A stretch of 39,498 nucleotides of DNA from Prevotellaceae bacterium UBA4359 (lineage in GTDB: Bacteria; Bacteroidota; Bacteroidia; Bacteroidales; Bacteroidaceae). Positions 23,377 through 31,182 of the stretch are shown in pieces. The notes beneath the pieces are model-generated. The model saw nothing but the letters and a program-made list of their open reading frames with translations. It had not been told where the DNA came from and searched no databases. The DNA is taken from assembly GCA_002393555.1 (NCBI GenBank), contig DGSP01000012.1:1-39498 (forward strand), given 5' to 3'. Position 1 is the first letter of the stretch. Each line of letters begins with the position of its first letter. The position numbers were made by a program, and so were the translations under genes.

Positions 23377-24351
23377 ATGGATACTCAGAAACCTTTTGTG
23401 ATTGGTGTTGACCTTGGCGGCACCAACACCGTCTTCGGCATCGTGGATGCGCGCGGACAGATGATTGCGGAGAACAGCATCAAGACTCAGGCTTACAAGA
23501 CGGCTGAGGACTTTGTGGAGGCTGGCACACTGTGTCTCCGCCCCCTCATCGAGCAGGTGGGCGGCATCGGCAACATTGCGGGCATGGGCATCGGCGCACC
23601 CAACGGCAACTACTACAGTGGTTCCATCGAGTTCGCCCCCAACCTTTCGTGGGCTCATGAGGGCATCGTGCCGCTGGCCCAGATGTTTTCCGACCAACTC
23701 AACGGGCTGCCTGTTCGTCTCACCAACGATGCCAATGCGGCAGCAATGGGCGAGATGGCCTACGGAGCAGCCCGTGGCATGAAGAACTTCATCGTCATCA
23801 CCCTCGGCACGGGCGTGGGTTCGGGCATCGTCATCAACGGACAACTCGTCTATGGCCACGACGGCTTTGCCGGCGAACTGGGCCATGTGACGATGGTGCG
23901 CGGAGAGAAAGGCCGCACCTGCGGATGTGGCCGCAAGGGCTGTCTGGAGGCTTACTGCTCGGCTACAGGCGTGGCCCGCACGGCTCGCGAAATTCTGGCC
24001 AACACCGACCGCCCCTCCCTCCTTCGCAATAAGCCTGCCGACCAACTCGAATCGTTCGATGTCTCCATCGCTGCATCCAAGGGCGATGAGGTGGCCAACG
24101 AAATCTTCCAGTTCACGGGCAAGATGCTCGGCGAGGCTTGTGCCGACTTTGCTGCTTTCTCCTCGCCCGAAGCCTTCATCTTCTTCGGCGGCCTCTGCAA
24201 GGCTGGCGACCTCATCATGAAGCCTATCGAAGAAGCCTACAACCAGCACGTCATGCCCATCTTCAAGGGCAAGGCCAAGTTCCTCATCAGTGGTCTGATG
24301 AACGCCAATGCCGCCGTGCTGGGTGCTTCGGCTCTGGGCTGGGGCGAATGA
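23377..24351 (+). CDS. ROK family sugar kinase (glucokinase-like)
   Basis: A 324-residue protein. The ATP-binding phosphate loop is IGVDLGGTNTVFGIVD. The catalytic region is LTNDANAAAMGEMAYG, with the base Asp in NDAN. The ROK hallmark is complete: ELGHVTM (the ExGH zinc/sugar motif) followed by RTCGCGRKGCLEAYCS with the CxCGxxGC zinc-binding cysteines. No DNA-binding domain precedes it, so it is a kinase rather than an NagC-type repressor. Glucose is the likely substrate by comparison with Bacteroidetes glucokinases, although fructose or mannose kinases look similar. It runs convergent to the alpha-galactosidase gene, with the esterase on its other side. Confidence 0.93.
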   Translation: MDTQKPFVIGVDLGGTNTVFGIVDARGQMIAENSIKTQAYKTAEDFVEAGTLCLRPLIEQVGGIGNIAGMGIGAPNGNYYSGSIEFAPNLSWAHEGIVPLAQMFSDQLNGLPVRLTNDANAAAMGEMAYGAARGMKNFIVITLGTGVGSGIVINGQLVYGHDGFAGELGHVTMVRGEKGRTCGCGRKGCLEAYCSATGVARTAREILANTDRPSLLRNKPADQLESFDVSIAASKGDEVANEIFQFTGKMLGEACADFAAFSSPEAFIFFGGLCKAGDLIMKPIEEAYNQHVMPIFKGKAKFLISGLMNANAAVLGASALGWGE

Positions 24352-24392
24352 AGTGCCCCTCCCCGTAATCAGTCGGTTGTTGTAGTGAAGAT

Positions 24393-24447
24393 GAAAAGGG
24401 AAGAACCGAGAGAAGTGCTTACTTCTTCAGCAACTTCTTCCCTTTTC
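24393..24447. terminator. Hairpin between convergent kinase and alpha-galactosidase genes
   Basis: GAAAAGGGAAGAA at 24393-24405 is the exact complement of 24435-24447, with an inner 6-bp helix at 24411-24426. The right arm is inside the last codons of the alpha-galactosidase gene, so termination and the encoded lysine-rich tail share bases. Confidence 0.55.
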
Positions 24448-26158
24448 TAATGATGACACCATGTGCTTCCTGAGGGTTGACAGGGTGTCCTTGCAGGTTG
24501 TAGGTGGTTTCATGGCCTGAAGGGGGAGCCTGTATGCTGTTGATGGCGGTCGGGGTGGTGCATTCCAGGTCGATGTAGTCGATGTCGGGCATCCAGTTAC
24601 TGGTGTTGTAGAGGCGGATTTGGTTGTCTCCCGGTTCCAGATGGATGGTTGTGGTCTTCTTGCCTACGGTGCCCCAACCGCCCGAGTTGCAGGAGAGGGT
24701 GCTGACCTTCTTACCGTTCACCTCGATGGTGATGTTGCGGTTTTCGCCGCTGAGGAAGGCGATGGTGAGTTTGTACTCGCCTCCTTGGGCATGAACTTCG
24801 CGCCATTGGAGGTCGTTCTTCGCGCCATAGCCTAAATAGCCAGCCTTGTAGCCTCCAGAACAGTTGGGCGCGGCTTCATAAACGCCTGTCTTCTCAGCCA
24901 CATTGTTCTTGATTTCCTGATAGTCGCTGATGTAGCCCGTTTCGGCCTCGTAGCGAGTGCGCTCCAGACGTGTTTCGGCTTCGGCCACATAGATGCGAGT
25001 GCCATGAGCAGGCACACTCACCTCATATTGTTCCGTCAATTCACCTTCCACGTCCATCTTCATGAACACGTCTCTCAGTTTCACCTTCCCTCCGAGGTCT
25101 ATGTCCTTGAATTTCACGGTGACCTTCTTCTGCTCGTCGTTGGGGTTATAGACGGCAAAGGCTCTCTTGTTGCCATACTTCGTCTCGATGTCCTTCACCA
25201 AAATGTGGCATCCGTTCGTCAGCCCGGCCACGTATGCTTGCTGAAAGAGCGGGTCTTGGTTGAGGGCAATGAGTTCCTTGTTGCGGAGCAGGAGAAGTGC
25301 CTTGTTATCGATGTTGGAGAGGTCGCATCCAATCAGCAGGGGTGAGTTCATGATGCACCACATGCCGAAGTGCGTCTTGTCCTCTTCGGGTTTCAACGAA
25401 CGCCCCACTTCGAGCATGTCCATGTCGTTGAAATTCCCCTCGCTGCTGTAGGCCGACAGGTAGAGATTTTCAGCCAGAATGCCTTTCACCGACTCCCAAC
25501 TGCAGTTGATGTCGCCTGTGGTGCGCCAGGAGAAAGCGGCATCGTCAACCCATGTGCCCGGATAAGCCCATCGGCAGGCGTTCATGCGTACATCCGTTCG
25601 CCCGGTGTTCTTGATGGCCTGTGCGATGGCTGTGTAGCGCGCCTTTTCGTCCAACACCAAGTGGTCCTCGTTGTGATACCATGAACCGCCGCAGAAATCC
25701 ACCTTGATGAAGTCGAAGCCCAACTCCTTGAAGAAGAAGTCGGCATCCTGCTGGTCGTGTTCATAAAGGCCGACTCCCTTGCCGATGGCATCGCCATTGA
25801 ACATGCTGCCGCAAGTGTTGCGTCCGGCATCGCTGTATATGCCGGCTTTCAGACCCTTGCCGTGGATGTACTCCACCAGCCCTTTCAGTCCGTTGGGGAA
25901 GCGGATGGGATGGATGAGCAGTTGGCCAGTCTTTGCATCGCGTCCGCCAAAGTAACCGTCGTCGATGTTGATGTGGTTGAAACCTACACTCAGCAAGCCT
26001 TTCGACACCATTGCGTCGGCTTGTGTGCGTATCAGGTTCTCGTTGATGTTCACTCCGTAAGTGTTCCATGAACTCCAGCCCATCGTGGGGCCGTTCTGTG
26101 CGTATGCACTTCCTGCTGTAGTGGCTGCTATCGCCACTGTCAAGAGAAAATGTTTCAT
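24419..26158 (-). CDS. Secreted alpha-galactosidase, GH27, with carbohydrate-binding module
   Basis: A 579-residue exported glycosidase with signal peptide MKHFLLTVAIAATTAGSAYA. The GH27 barrel has GPTMGWSSWNTYG, NINIDDGYF-type (FNHINIDDGYFGG), GLKAGIYSDAG and the nucleophile region FDFIKVDFCGG. CIMNSPLLIGCDLSNI ends the barrel, followed by a beta-sandwich domain near residues 310-390. The region about 400-530 (RYEAETGYISD..., IDYIDLE) is a CBM35/CBM6-like galactose- or uronate-binding module. The tail YNLQGHPVNPQEAHGVIIRK-GKKLLKK is a typical Prevotella C-terminal segment on exported enzymes. It would remove alpha-1,6-galactose from raffinose-family sugars or galactomannan. Confidence 0.95.
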   Translation of the reverse strand: MKHFLLTVAIAATTAGSAYAQNGPTMGWSSWNTYGVNINENLIRTQADAMVSKGLLSVGFNHINIDDGYFGGRDAKTGQLLIHPIRFPNGLKGLVEYIHGKGLKAGIYSDAGRNTCGSMFNGDAIGKGVGLYEHDQQDADFFFKELGFDFIKVDFCGGSWYHNEDHLVLDEKARYTAIAQAIKNTGRTDVRMNACRWAYPGTWVDDAAFSWRTTGDINCSWESVKGILAENLYLSAYSSEGNFNDMDMLEVGRSLKPEEDKTHFGMWCIMNSPLLIGCDLSNIDNKALLLLRNKELIALNQDPLFQQAYVAGLTNGCHILVKDIETKYGNKRAFAVYNPNDEQKKVTVKFKDIDLGGKVKLRDVFMKMDVEGELTEQYEVSVPAHGTRIYVAEAETRLERTRYEAETGYISDYQEIKNNVAEKTGVYEAAPNCSGGYKAGYLGYGAKNDLQWREVHAQGGEYKLTIAFLSGENRNITIEVNGKKVSTLSCNSGGWGTVGKKTTTIHLEPGDNQIRLYNTSNWMPDIDYIDLECTTPTAINSIQAPPSGHETTYNLQGHPVNPQEAHGVIIRKGKKLLKK

Positions 26159-26181
26159 TTTTCTGTTTTTGATTGTCGCTA

Positions 26182-26189
26182 CAAAGTTA
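26182..26189 (-). promoter_or_regulatory. -7 element (TAACTTTG) for the alpha-galactosidase gene
   Basis: The minus strand reads TAACTTTG, 24 bp upstream of the ATG at 26158, matching TAnnTTTG, with a very short leader. Confidence 0.6.
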
Positions 26190-26293
26190 CTGAGAAAACT
26201 TGTCGCTTACCCATCTTCTTGTTGCATTTTCTTTTGTCCATGATACATGACTTTCTTTCATGTGAAAGAAGGCGAAAGGGAGGCTGCAGAGCA

Positions 26294-26322
26294 ACAAAAA
26301 AACGCCCTCGTTGAGAGCGTTT
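26294..26322 (-). terminator. Terminator of the GlmM-type mutase gene
   Basis: AAACGC (26300-26305) pairs with GCGTTT (26317-26322), with an inner CTC/GAG helix. On the minus strand the stem runs into an eight-T tract. It lies about 80 bp past the stop codon at 26402, before the alpha-galactosidase gene. Confidence 0.8.
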
Positions 26323-26401
26323 CTTTTATTTATATAAAATGAGGGCTTTGCTATTTCTGTGGCTCTGTTTATCAGTGGCTCTGTTTATTTATAGGCACTG
26401 C

Positions 26402-27811
26402 TTATTTCATCGAATATACCACGTCCATGATTTTTTTGCCAATCTCGTCGGCGGCTTCCATCGTGGCGGCCTCGGAATAGACGCGGATGATGGGTTCGGT
26501 GTTGGACTTGCGCAGATGCACCCACTTGTCGGGGAAGTCAATCTTCACGCCGTCGATGTCGTTCACCTCGGTGCCGGGCTGGCCGGTGTACATGGCCTTG
26601 ACCTTGGCGAGGATGGCATCCACGTCGGTGGAGGCATCGAGGTCGATGCGGTTCTTGGCGATGGCATAGTTGGGATAGGTGGCGCGGAGTTGGCTGACAG
26701 TGAGTCCGGGCTGTGCCTCGCGCTCATGTGCCAAGTGGCTGAGGAAGAGGGCGATGCCCACGAGCGCATCGCGGCCATAGTGGGCAGCGGGATAGATGAC
26801 GCCGCCGTTGCCTTCGCCGCCGATGACGGTGTGGGTCTCCTTCATCTTCGTCACCACGTTCACCTCGCCTACAGCGGCGGCGTTGTACTGCTGACCATAC
26901 TTGCGGGTCACGTCGCGCAGGGCACGGGTGGAGGAGAGGTTGCTCACGGTGTTGCCGGGCGTGTGCTTCAGGATGTAGTCAGCCACGGTGACGAGCGTGT
27001 ATTCCTCGCCATACATGGTGCCGTCTTCGCAGATAAAAGCGAGTCTATCTACATCGGGGTCCACCACGAAGCCCACGTCTTTGCCACCTTTGGCCATGAG
27101 GCCCATGATGTCGCCGAGGTTCTTCTCCAGCGGCTCAGGGTTGTGCTGGAAGTCGCCGGAGGGGTCGCCATAGAGCGGAGTCACGTCTTCCACGCCCAGA
27201 GCCTTGAAGAGTTTGGGCAGGATGATGCCGCCCACGGAGTTGATGCTGTCGAAGGCCACACGGAAGCCCTGCTTCTTGATGGCTGGCACATCGACGAGGT
27301 CGAGCCCCAGCACGAGGTCGATGTGCTTTTGGTCGTAGGAGTTGTCCTCGGTGTAGTGGCCGAGTGCATCGACATCGGCATAGTCGAAGTCTTCGGCTTC
27401 GGCTATTTTCAGCACCTCGTTACCTTCAGCGGCATTGAGGAACTCGCCTTTCTCGTTGAGGAGTTTGAGGGCGTTCCAGTGGCGTGGGTTGTGGCTGGCG
27501 GTGATGATGATGCCGCCACAGGCACCTTCCATCGTCACGGCCACTTCGGTGGTGGGAGTGGAGGCGAGGCCGATGTTGACCACGTCGAAACCCATGCCCA
27601 TGAGGGTTCCGCACACCACGTTCTTGACCATCTCGCCTGAGATGCGGGCATCGCGGCCCACCACGATTTTGTTGCTCTGCACCTTTGTGGTGCGGCGAAT
27701 CAGCGTGGCATAGGCACTTGTGAACTTCACGATGTCGAGGGGATTCAGTCCCTCGCCGGCACGTCCACCAATGGTGCCACGGATGCCGGAAATTGATTTA
27801 ATGAGACTCAT
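26402..27811 (-). CDS. glmM: Phosphoglucosamine mutase / phosphohexomutase
   Basis: A 469-residue alpha-D-phosphohexomutase. SLIKSISGIRGTIGG opens the family fold, the phosphoserine loop is IITASHNPRHWNAL, the metal site is VVDPDVDRLAFICEDG, and the sugar-specificity region is GEGNGGVIYPAAHYGRDAL. The C-terminal phosphate-binding domain is VHLRKSNTEPIIRVYSEA. In Bacteroidales this type is annotated as GlmM, which makes glucosamine-1-phosphate for peptidoglycan and lipid A; a broader phosphomannomutase role is possible. It follows the DUF4827 gene by 39 bp and ends at a good terminator. Confidence 0.9.
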   Translation of the reverse strand: MSLIKSISGIRGTIGGRAGEGLNPLDIVKFTSAYATLIRRTTKVQSNKIVVGRDARISGEMVKNVVCGTLMGMGFDVVNIGLASTPTTEVAVTMEGACGGIIITASHNPRHWNALKLLNEKGEFLNAAEGNEVLKIAEAEDFDYADVDALGHYTEDNSYDQKHIDLVLGLDLVDVPAIKKQGFRVAFDSINSVGGIILPKLFKALGVEDVTPLYGDPSGDFQHNPEPLEKNLGDIMGLMAKGGKDVGFVVDPDVDRLAFICEDGTMYGEEYTLVTVADYILKHTPGNTVSNLSSTRALRDVTRKYGQQYNAAAVGEVNVVTKMKETHTVIGGEGNGGVIYPAAHYGRDALVGIALFLSHLAHEREAQPGLTVSQLRATYPNYAIAKNRIDLDASTDVDAILAKVKAMYTGQPGTEVNDIDGVKIDFPDKWVHLRKSNTEPIIRVYSEAATMEAADEIGKKIMDVVYSMK

Positions 27812-27850
27812 CTTCGGTATGATTAGTTACTAAGTTTTTGTTGCTGAAAA

Positions 27851-28531
27851 CTAATAGTTTGGAGGTATCTGGTAGGTGATTTCGTAGTAGAAGGGAAGCA
27901 CATAGCCCGAGGCGTTGTTGGTGCCTGAGGTGTGGGGCACGATGAGGCGCACCTTGGCTTCCTCGCCTGCCACCTTGGTCAGCCTGATGAAGTTGAGGGG
28001 CTTGAGCCAGCCTTTGGGCACGGTGGAGCCGTACTTTTCCTTCATCTTGCCGACGGTGTACCAGGCTGTGTAACTGCGGCTGTAGTGGCTGTAGGTACAC
28101 ATCATCTCGTCGTGGATGCTGGCCATCGATGGGCCAATGTTCAAACTTGTGGTGTCGCCTCCCTCGATGTCATACTCGATGAACTTGCACAGCAGGGGCC
28201 GTGTGACGGTGGAGTCGGGGCGCGCCTTCGCCAGTTCTATCATCGTGGGTCCTGTGCCTCGGCGCACAATCTGCATGTAGATACCATCCTCGTTGAAGAG
28301 CACGAACTCGTTCTCTTCCAGGTTTGTCGTGCTGTCTTGAGCATAGAAATCCTGCTCGCTGATGACCTTGATGCGTCCCACCTGGTCATTGTCGAGCAGG
28401 AACCGTCCGATGGCGTTCTTCTCTTTCTCCTTTTGTTTGGCGTAGGTTTCTTTGTCCTCACAGCCAGTCATCATGAACACGGAAGTGCTTACGGCACACA
28501 CCGTAAGCACTAAGTAGAGTAATTTCTTCAC
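27851..28531 (-). CDS. DUF4827 lipoprotein (GTG start)
   Basis: A 226-residue protein with a lipoprotein signal MKKLLYLVLTVCAVSTSVF, then MMTGC with Cys24. The mature part has KFIEYDIEGGDTTSLN and a C-terminal IRLTKVAGEEAKVRLIVPHT and YVLPFYYEITYQIPP. This is the Bacteroidetes family DUF4827, which I recall as being related to FKBP-type folds; no activity is established. The first codon is GTG: an in-frame TAA occurs two codons upstream and there is no ATG in between, so translation must start here or later. It stands between flotillin and glmM on the same strand, a neighbourhood that may be co-transcribed. Confidence 0.88.
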   Translation of the reverse strand: MKKLLYLVLTVCAVSTSVFMMTGCEDKETYAKQKEKEKNAIGRFLLDNDQVGRIKVISEQDFYAQDSTTNLEENEFVLFNEDGIYMQIVRRGTGPTMIELAKARPDSTVTRPLLCKFIEYDIEGGDTTSLNIGPSMASIHDEMMCTYSHYSRSYTAWYTVGKMKEKYGSTVPKGWLKPLNFIRLTKVAGEEAKVRLIVPHTSGTNNASGYVLPFYYEITYQIPPNY

Positions 28532-28591
28532 TGATTATTTTTTCTTTTGGTCATTCTGTTCATTACTTTCGTCCAGGCAATTTCTCCCTCT

Positions 28592-29998
28592 TCACTTGCG
28601 CGGCACGGGAGGTGCGGGAGGTATGGGGCCTTCTGCAGCCGTGGTCTCTGCTGGTGCCTCGGTGTTCTCCTTCTTCTTGGCCAGATATTCGGGCAGGGCA
28701 AGACCGGCCTGGTCGAAGAGTTCGTGGAGTGGGGGAACGCTCTTCATCAGTCCGCTCAGGAAGTTGGCTGTGCTGCCCTTTCCGTCGGCTGAGTTGCCTG
28801 AATCCCAAACGGTCACATGGTCGATGTTGATGCCCTTCACGGCTTCCACCTGTGTCTTCACCAGTTCGGGCAACTTCTCCAGGAGCAGGAGCATGTAGGC
28901 TTTGTTGGCATCGCCGCCGGCTGCCTGCACCATCTTGTCGTAGCCCTGTGCCTGACGGCTCAGAATCTCGAAGAGACCCCTTGCCTCGGCTTCCATCTTG
29001 GCATAGGCGGCATCGGCCTCGCCCTTGGCGTTCACGCGAATCTTCTCCGCTTCGGCTTCTGCCTCGATAATCTTGCGTTTCTTCTCAATCTCCTGGCTCA
29101 CCAGCACGTTGGCGCTCTGCGTGGCACGTTCGCGGTTTGCACGGGCTTCCTCGGCCTTCTCTTCTGCCGAATAAGCCTCTTCGAGTGCCTTGGCGGCTGC
29201 CACTTTCTCGGCAGCGATGGCCTTGCGCTGTGCCTCGGCCTCGCGCTCGCGGCGGTCGGCATCGGAGTTGGCTATCTGCACCTTGGCCTCGTTCTCGCCC
29301 TGCACGGCTTGTGCGTTGGCTTCGGCGGTGCGGATACGTGTCTCTCGGTTGGCTTCGGCCTTGCCGATTTCGCCAAACTTCTCCTGCTCGGCCACACGCA
29401 CCTTGGCTTCGTTGATGGCCTTGGCGGCGGCTTCCTGACCCAGCGCCTCGATGTAACCGCTCTCATCGTTGATGTCGGTCACGTTCACGTTGATGAGGCG
29501 CAAGCCAATCTTCTTCAGTTCCACCTCCACATTGCTGGAGATGGCGTCGAGGAACTTGTCGCGGTCGCTGTTCAGTTCCTCAATGCTCATGGTGGCGATG
29601 ACCAGACGCAACTGGCCGAAGAGGATGTCGCGAGCCAGTTCCTGAATCTGTCCGGCCGTCAGTCCTAAGAGTCGCTCGGCGGCGGCTGTCATGCTCTCGG
29701 TGTCAGTCGAGATGCCCACCGTGAATCGGCAGGGCACATCCACGCGGATGTTCTGGCGAGAGAGGGCGTTGGTCAGGTTGGCATCGATGCTGATGGGGGT
29801 GAGGCTCAGGTAGGCATAGTCCTGAATGATGGGCCACACGAAGGTGCCGCCTCCGTGCACACACTTGGCCGAGCCTCGGTTGCCTGTGGTTCCATAAACT
29901 ACCAGAATTTTGTCCGACGGACACCGTCTGTAACGGTTGATGATGGACACTAAAAGTACGATGGCCACGACCACCGCGATGACAATGAGATAAACCAT
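28592..29998 (-). CDS. Flotillin-like SPFH domain protein
   Basis: A 468-residue membrane-scaffold protein. A hydrophobic N-terminus (YLIVIAVVVAIVLLVSIINR) is followed by an SPFH domain at about 35-190 (FVWPIIQDYAYLSLTPISID, RLINVNVTDINDESGYIEAL). A long Ala/Glu/Lys-rich coiled coil covers about 195-350, with dense EAEAEKIRVNAKGEADAA-type repeats. The C-terminal LLLLEKLPELVKTQVEAVKG and DHVTVWDSG match bacterial flotillins (FloT/YqiK). Such proteins oligomerise into membrane microdomains. The NfeD-like gene lies 76 bp upstream on the same strand, the standard partner arrangement. Confidence 0.93.
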   Translation of the reverse strand: MVYLIVIAVVVAIVLLVSIINRYRRCPSDKILVVYGTTGNRGSAKCVHGGGTFVWPIIQDYAYLSLTPISIDANLTNALSRQNIRVDVPCRFTVGISTDTESMTAAAERLLGLTAGQIQELARDILFGQLRLVIATMSIEELNSDRDKFLDAISSNVEVELKKIGLRLINVNVTDINDESGYIEALGQEAAAKAINEAKVRVAEQEKFGEIGKAEANRETRIRTAEANAQAVQGENEAKVQIANSDADRREREAEAQRKAIAAEKVAAAKALEEAYSAEEKAEEARANRERATQSANVLVSQEIEKKRKIIEAEAEAEKIRVNAKGEADAAYAKMEAEARGLFEILSRQAQGYDKMVQAAGGDANKAYMLLLLEKLPELVKTQVEAVKGINIDHVTVWDSGNSADGKGSTANFLSGLMKSVPPLHELFDQAGLALPEYLAKKKENTEAPAETTAAEGPIPPAPPVPRK

Positions 29999-30074
29999 AG
30001 TAATTTACTATTTGATGATTTACAAATTACAATTTTCTTTTCTGACAGAAGAAGTGGGGGACACACCGCGTGAG

Positions 30075-30707
30075 TCATCCTCCCTCAGAGGGGTTAGGGG
30101 CTACCAGCACCGTGCTGCCGTCTATCACGCCCACCACCTTCACCTTCTGCCCACTCGGGATGCTGTTGCCCTCGGTCAGGGCTTCCAGTTCCTGCACTGA
30201 GCCGTTCAGGCTCACCTGCACTTTGCCTGCTCCGCTCTTGCCGGCAGGGATGCGCAGATAGACATCCACCGTCTTGCCCACACTGTCTTCGATGCGGAAG
30301 GCTCCGTTGTGTTCCAGCCTTTTGGTCTGCTTCTTGATGAAGAAGAACATCAGCACGAAGCCAACACCCACCGCCACGGCCACCAGCGTGAGCAGCCACT
30401 TGTTCTCGATGGCATCGGCAAAGCACACACCGCCCCAGCCGAAGCCCACGATGAAGTTGACAAAGTTCTTGATGCTGAACAGCGAGATGCCGCCGCCCAG
30501 GTCCATCGTGTCGGCACCGTCGAAATCGACGTCCATGTCGCTGTGGTCCATGCCCATCAGTGTCAGCACCATTTGCACCAGGAAGATGAGCGAGCCTACG
30601 ATGGCACATCCCCAGAACACCTGCATCCAAGTGTCCTGGTTCTGATACATTTCCAGCCATGTCATGCTCGACTCTGGCGGAACAACTGCATCTAAAAATC
30701 CCTGCAT
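30075..30707 (-). CDS. NfeD-like (YuaF/YqiJ-type) membrane protein
   Basis: A 210-residue protein with spans near residues 30-50 (FWGCAIVGSLIFLVQMVLTL), 80-100 and 105-130. The C-terminal half (about 140-205) forms an OB-fold beta barrel: EDSVGKTVDVYLRIPA, GKVQVSLNGSVQELEALTEG and KVKVVGVIDGSTVLVAP. NfeD proteins pair with flotillin/stomatin-type proteins and the adjacent flotillin gene fits this. The start at 30707 is used because the promoter box lies at 30738-30745, within the longer frame. The last residues (PNPSEGG) come from a repeat-like CCTAACCCCTCTGAGGG sequence and may be a later extension. Confidence 0.85.
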   Translation of the reverse strand: MQGFLDAVVPPESSMTWLEMYQNQDTWMQVFWGCAIVGSLIFLVQMVLTLMGMDHSDMDVDFDGADTMDLGGGISLFSIKNFVNFIVGFGWGGVCFADAIENKWLLTLVAVAVGVGFVLMFFFIKKQTKRLEHNGAFRIEDSVGKTVDVYLRIPAGKSGAGKVQVSLNGSVQELEALTEGNSIPSGQKVKVVGVIDGSTVLVAPNPSEGG

Positions 30708-30737
30708 AGTTTTTAATGCTTTGGTTGAAACTCGCCA

Positions 30738-30745
30738 CAAATATA
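30738..30745 (-). promoter_or_regulatory. -7 element (TATATTTG) for the NfeD-flotillin run
   Basis: The minus strand reads TATATTTG, 31 bp upstream of the ATG at 30707, a good match to TAnnTTTG. It could drive the NfeD-like, flotillin, DUF4827 and glmM genes. Confidence 0.6.
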
Positions 30746-30926
30746 CACCATTTCTTCCTTATCACCAAACAAAACAACATTTTTTATATTTTAGGTTCCA
30801 CTTTTCGCTTTCCACATTCCCCTTCCTTGCTTTTTTATTCGTTTTTTGCTCATTCTCCTTTGTTCTTTCCCCAAAAGGCATGCTGCATCTGGAGCAAGAG
30901 GAGCGGCATGTTGTAACACTGCCTTG

Positions 30927-31011
30927 TGTTACGTTTGTAACAGTGGCGGTGTTACACTTGTAACAGTGGCAGTGTTACAAACGTAACAGTGGGGGTGTTA
31001 CAAACGTAACA
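30927..31011. repeat. 23-bp palindromic repeat array, copy 2 (four units)
   Basis: Cores at 30927-30942, 30950-30965, 30973-30988 and 30996-31011, spaced 23 bp apart, have the same TGTTACA/TGTAACA dyad and GTGGCGG-like spacers as the array at 22213-22297. Units 3 and 4 have AAC instead of the ACTT-type centre, so the dyad is partly degenerate. A half-site precedes the array at 30911-30918. Confidence 0.9.
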
Positions 31012-31124
31012 GTAGAAGGACGGACATGGGCCGATGCAGGTGTGGCATCGCTTGAAAAGAGAAGTGGGAAAAATGGAAGAATGCCGATGATTCGCGTCCG
31101 TTCGTGTTCGTTCTTCTAAAGATA

Positions 31125-31156
31125 TTTGTTCATGTCGTAAACTTGTGCTATCTTTG
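31125..31156 (+). promoter_or_regulatory. Promoter of the DUF1846 gene (TTTG-N20-TATCTTTG)
   Basis: A TTTG at 31125-31128 and TATCTTTG at 31149-31156 are 20 bp apart, close to the Bacteroidetes primary promoter layout. The ATG at 31183 lies 26 bp downstream. This is the best-formed promoter seen in the window. Confidence 0.75.
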
Positions 31157-31182
31157 CAGCCGAAAACTAAAAAAACTCTCTT

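Larger units (their letters stand above)
30746..31182. other. Long divergent intergenic region
   Basis: The 437 bp beyond the NfeD -7 box contain T-rich sequence (30780-30880), the second 23-bp palindrome array, and the DUF1846 promoter at 31125-31156. No open frame in it looks coding. Confidence 0.7.

Noticed and set aside
26339..27640. A 433-codon plus-strand frame opposite glmM
   Set aside because: Antisense to a clear phosphohexomutase with intact catalytic motifs; the His/Gly/Val-rich translation has no signature.
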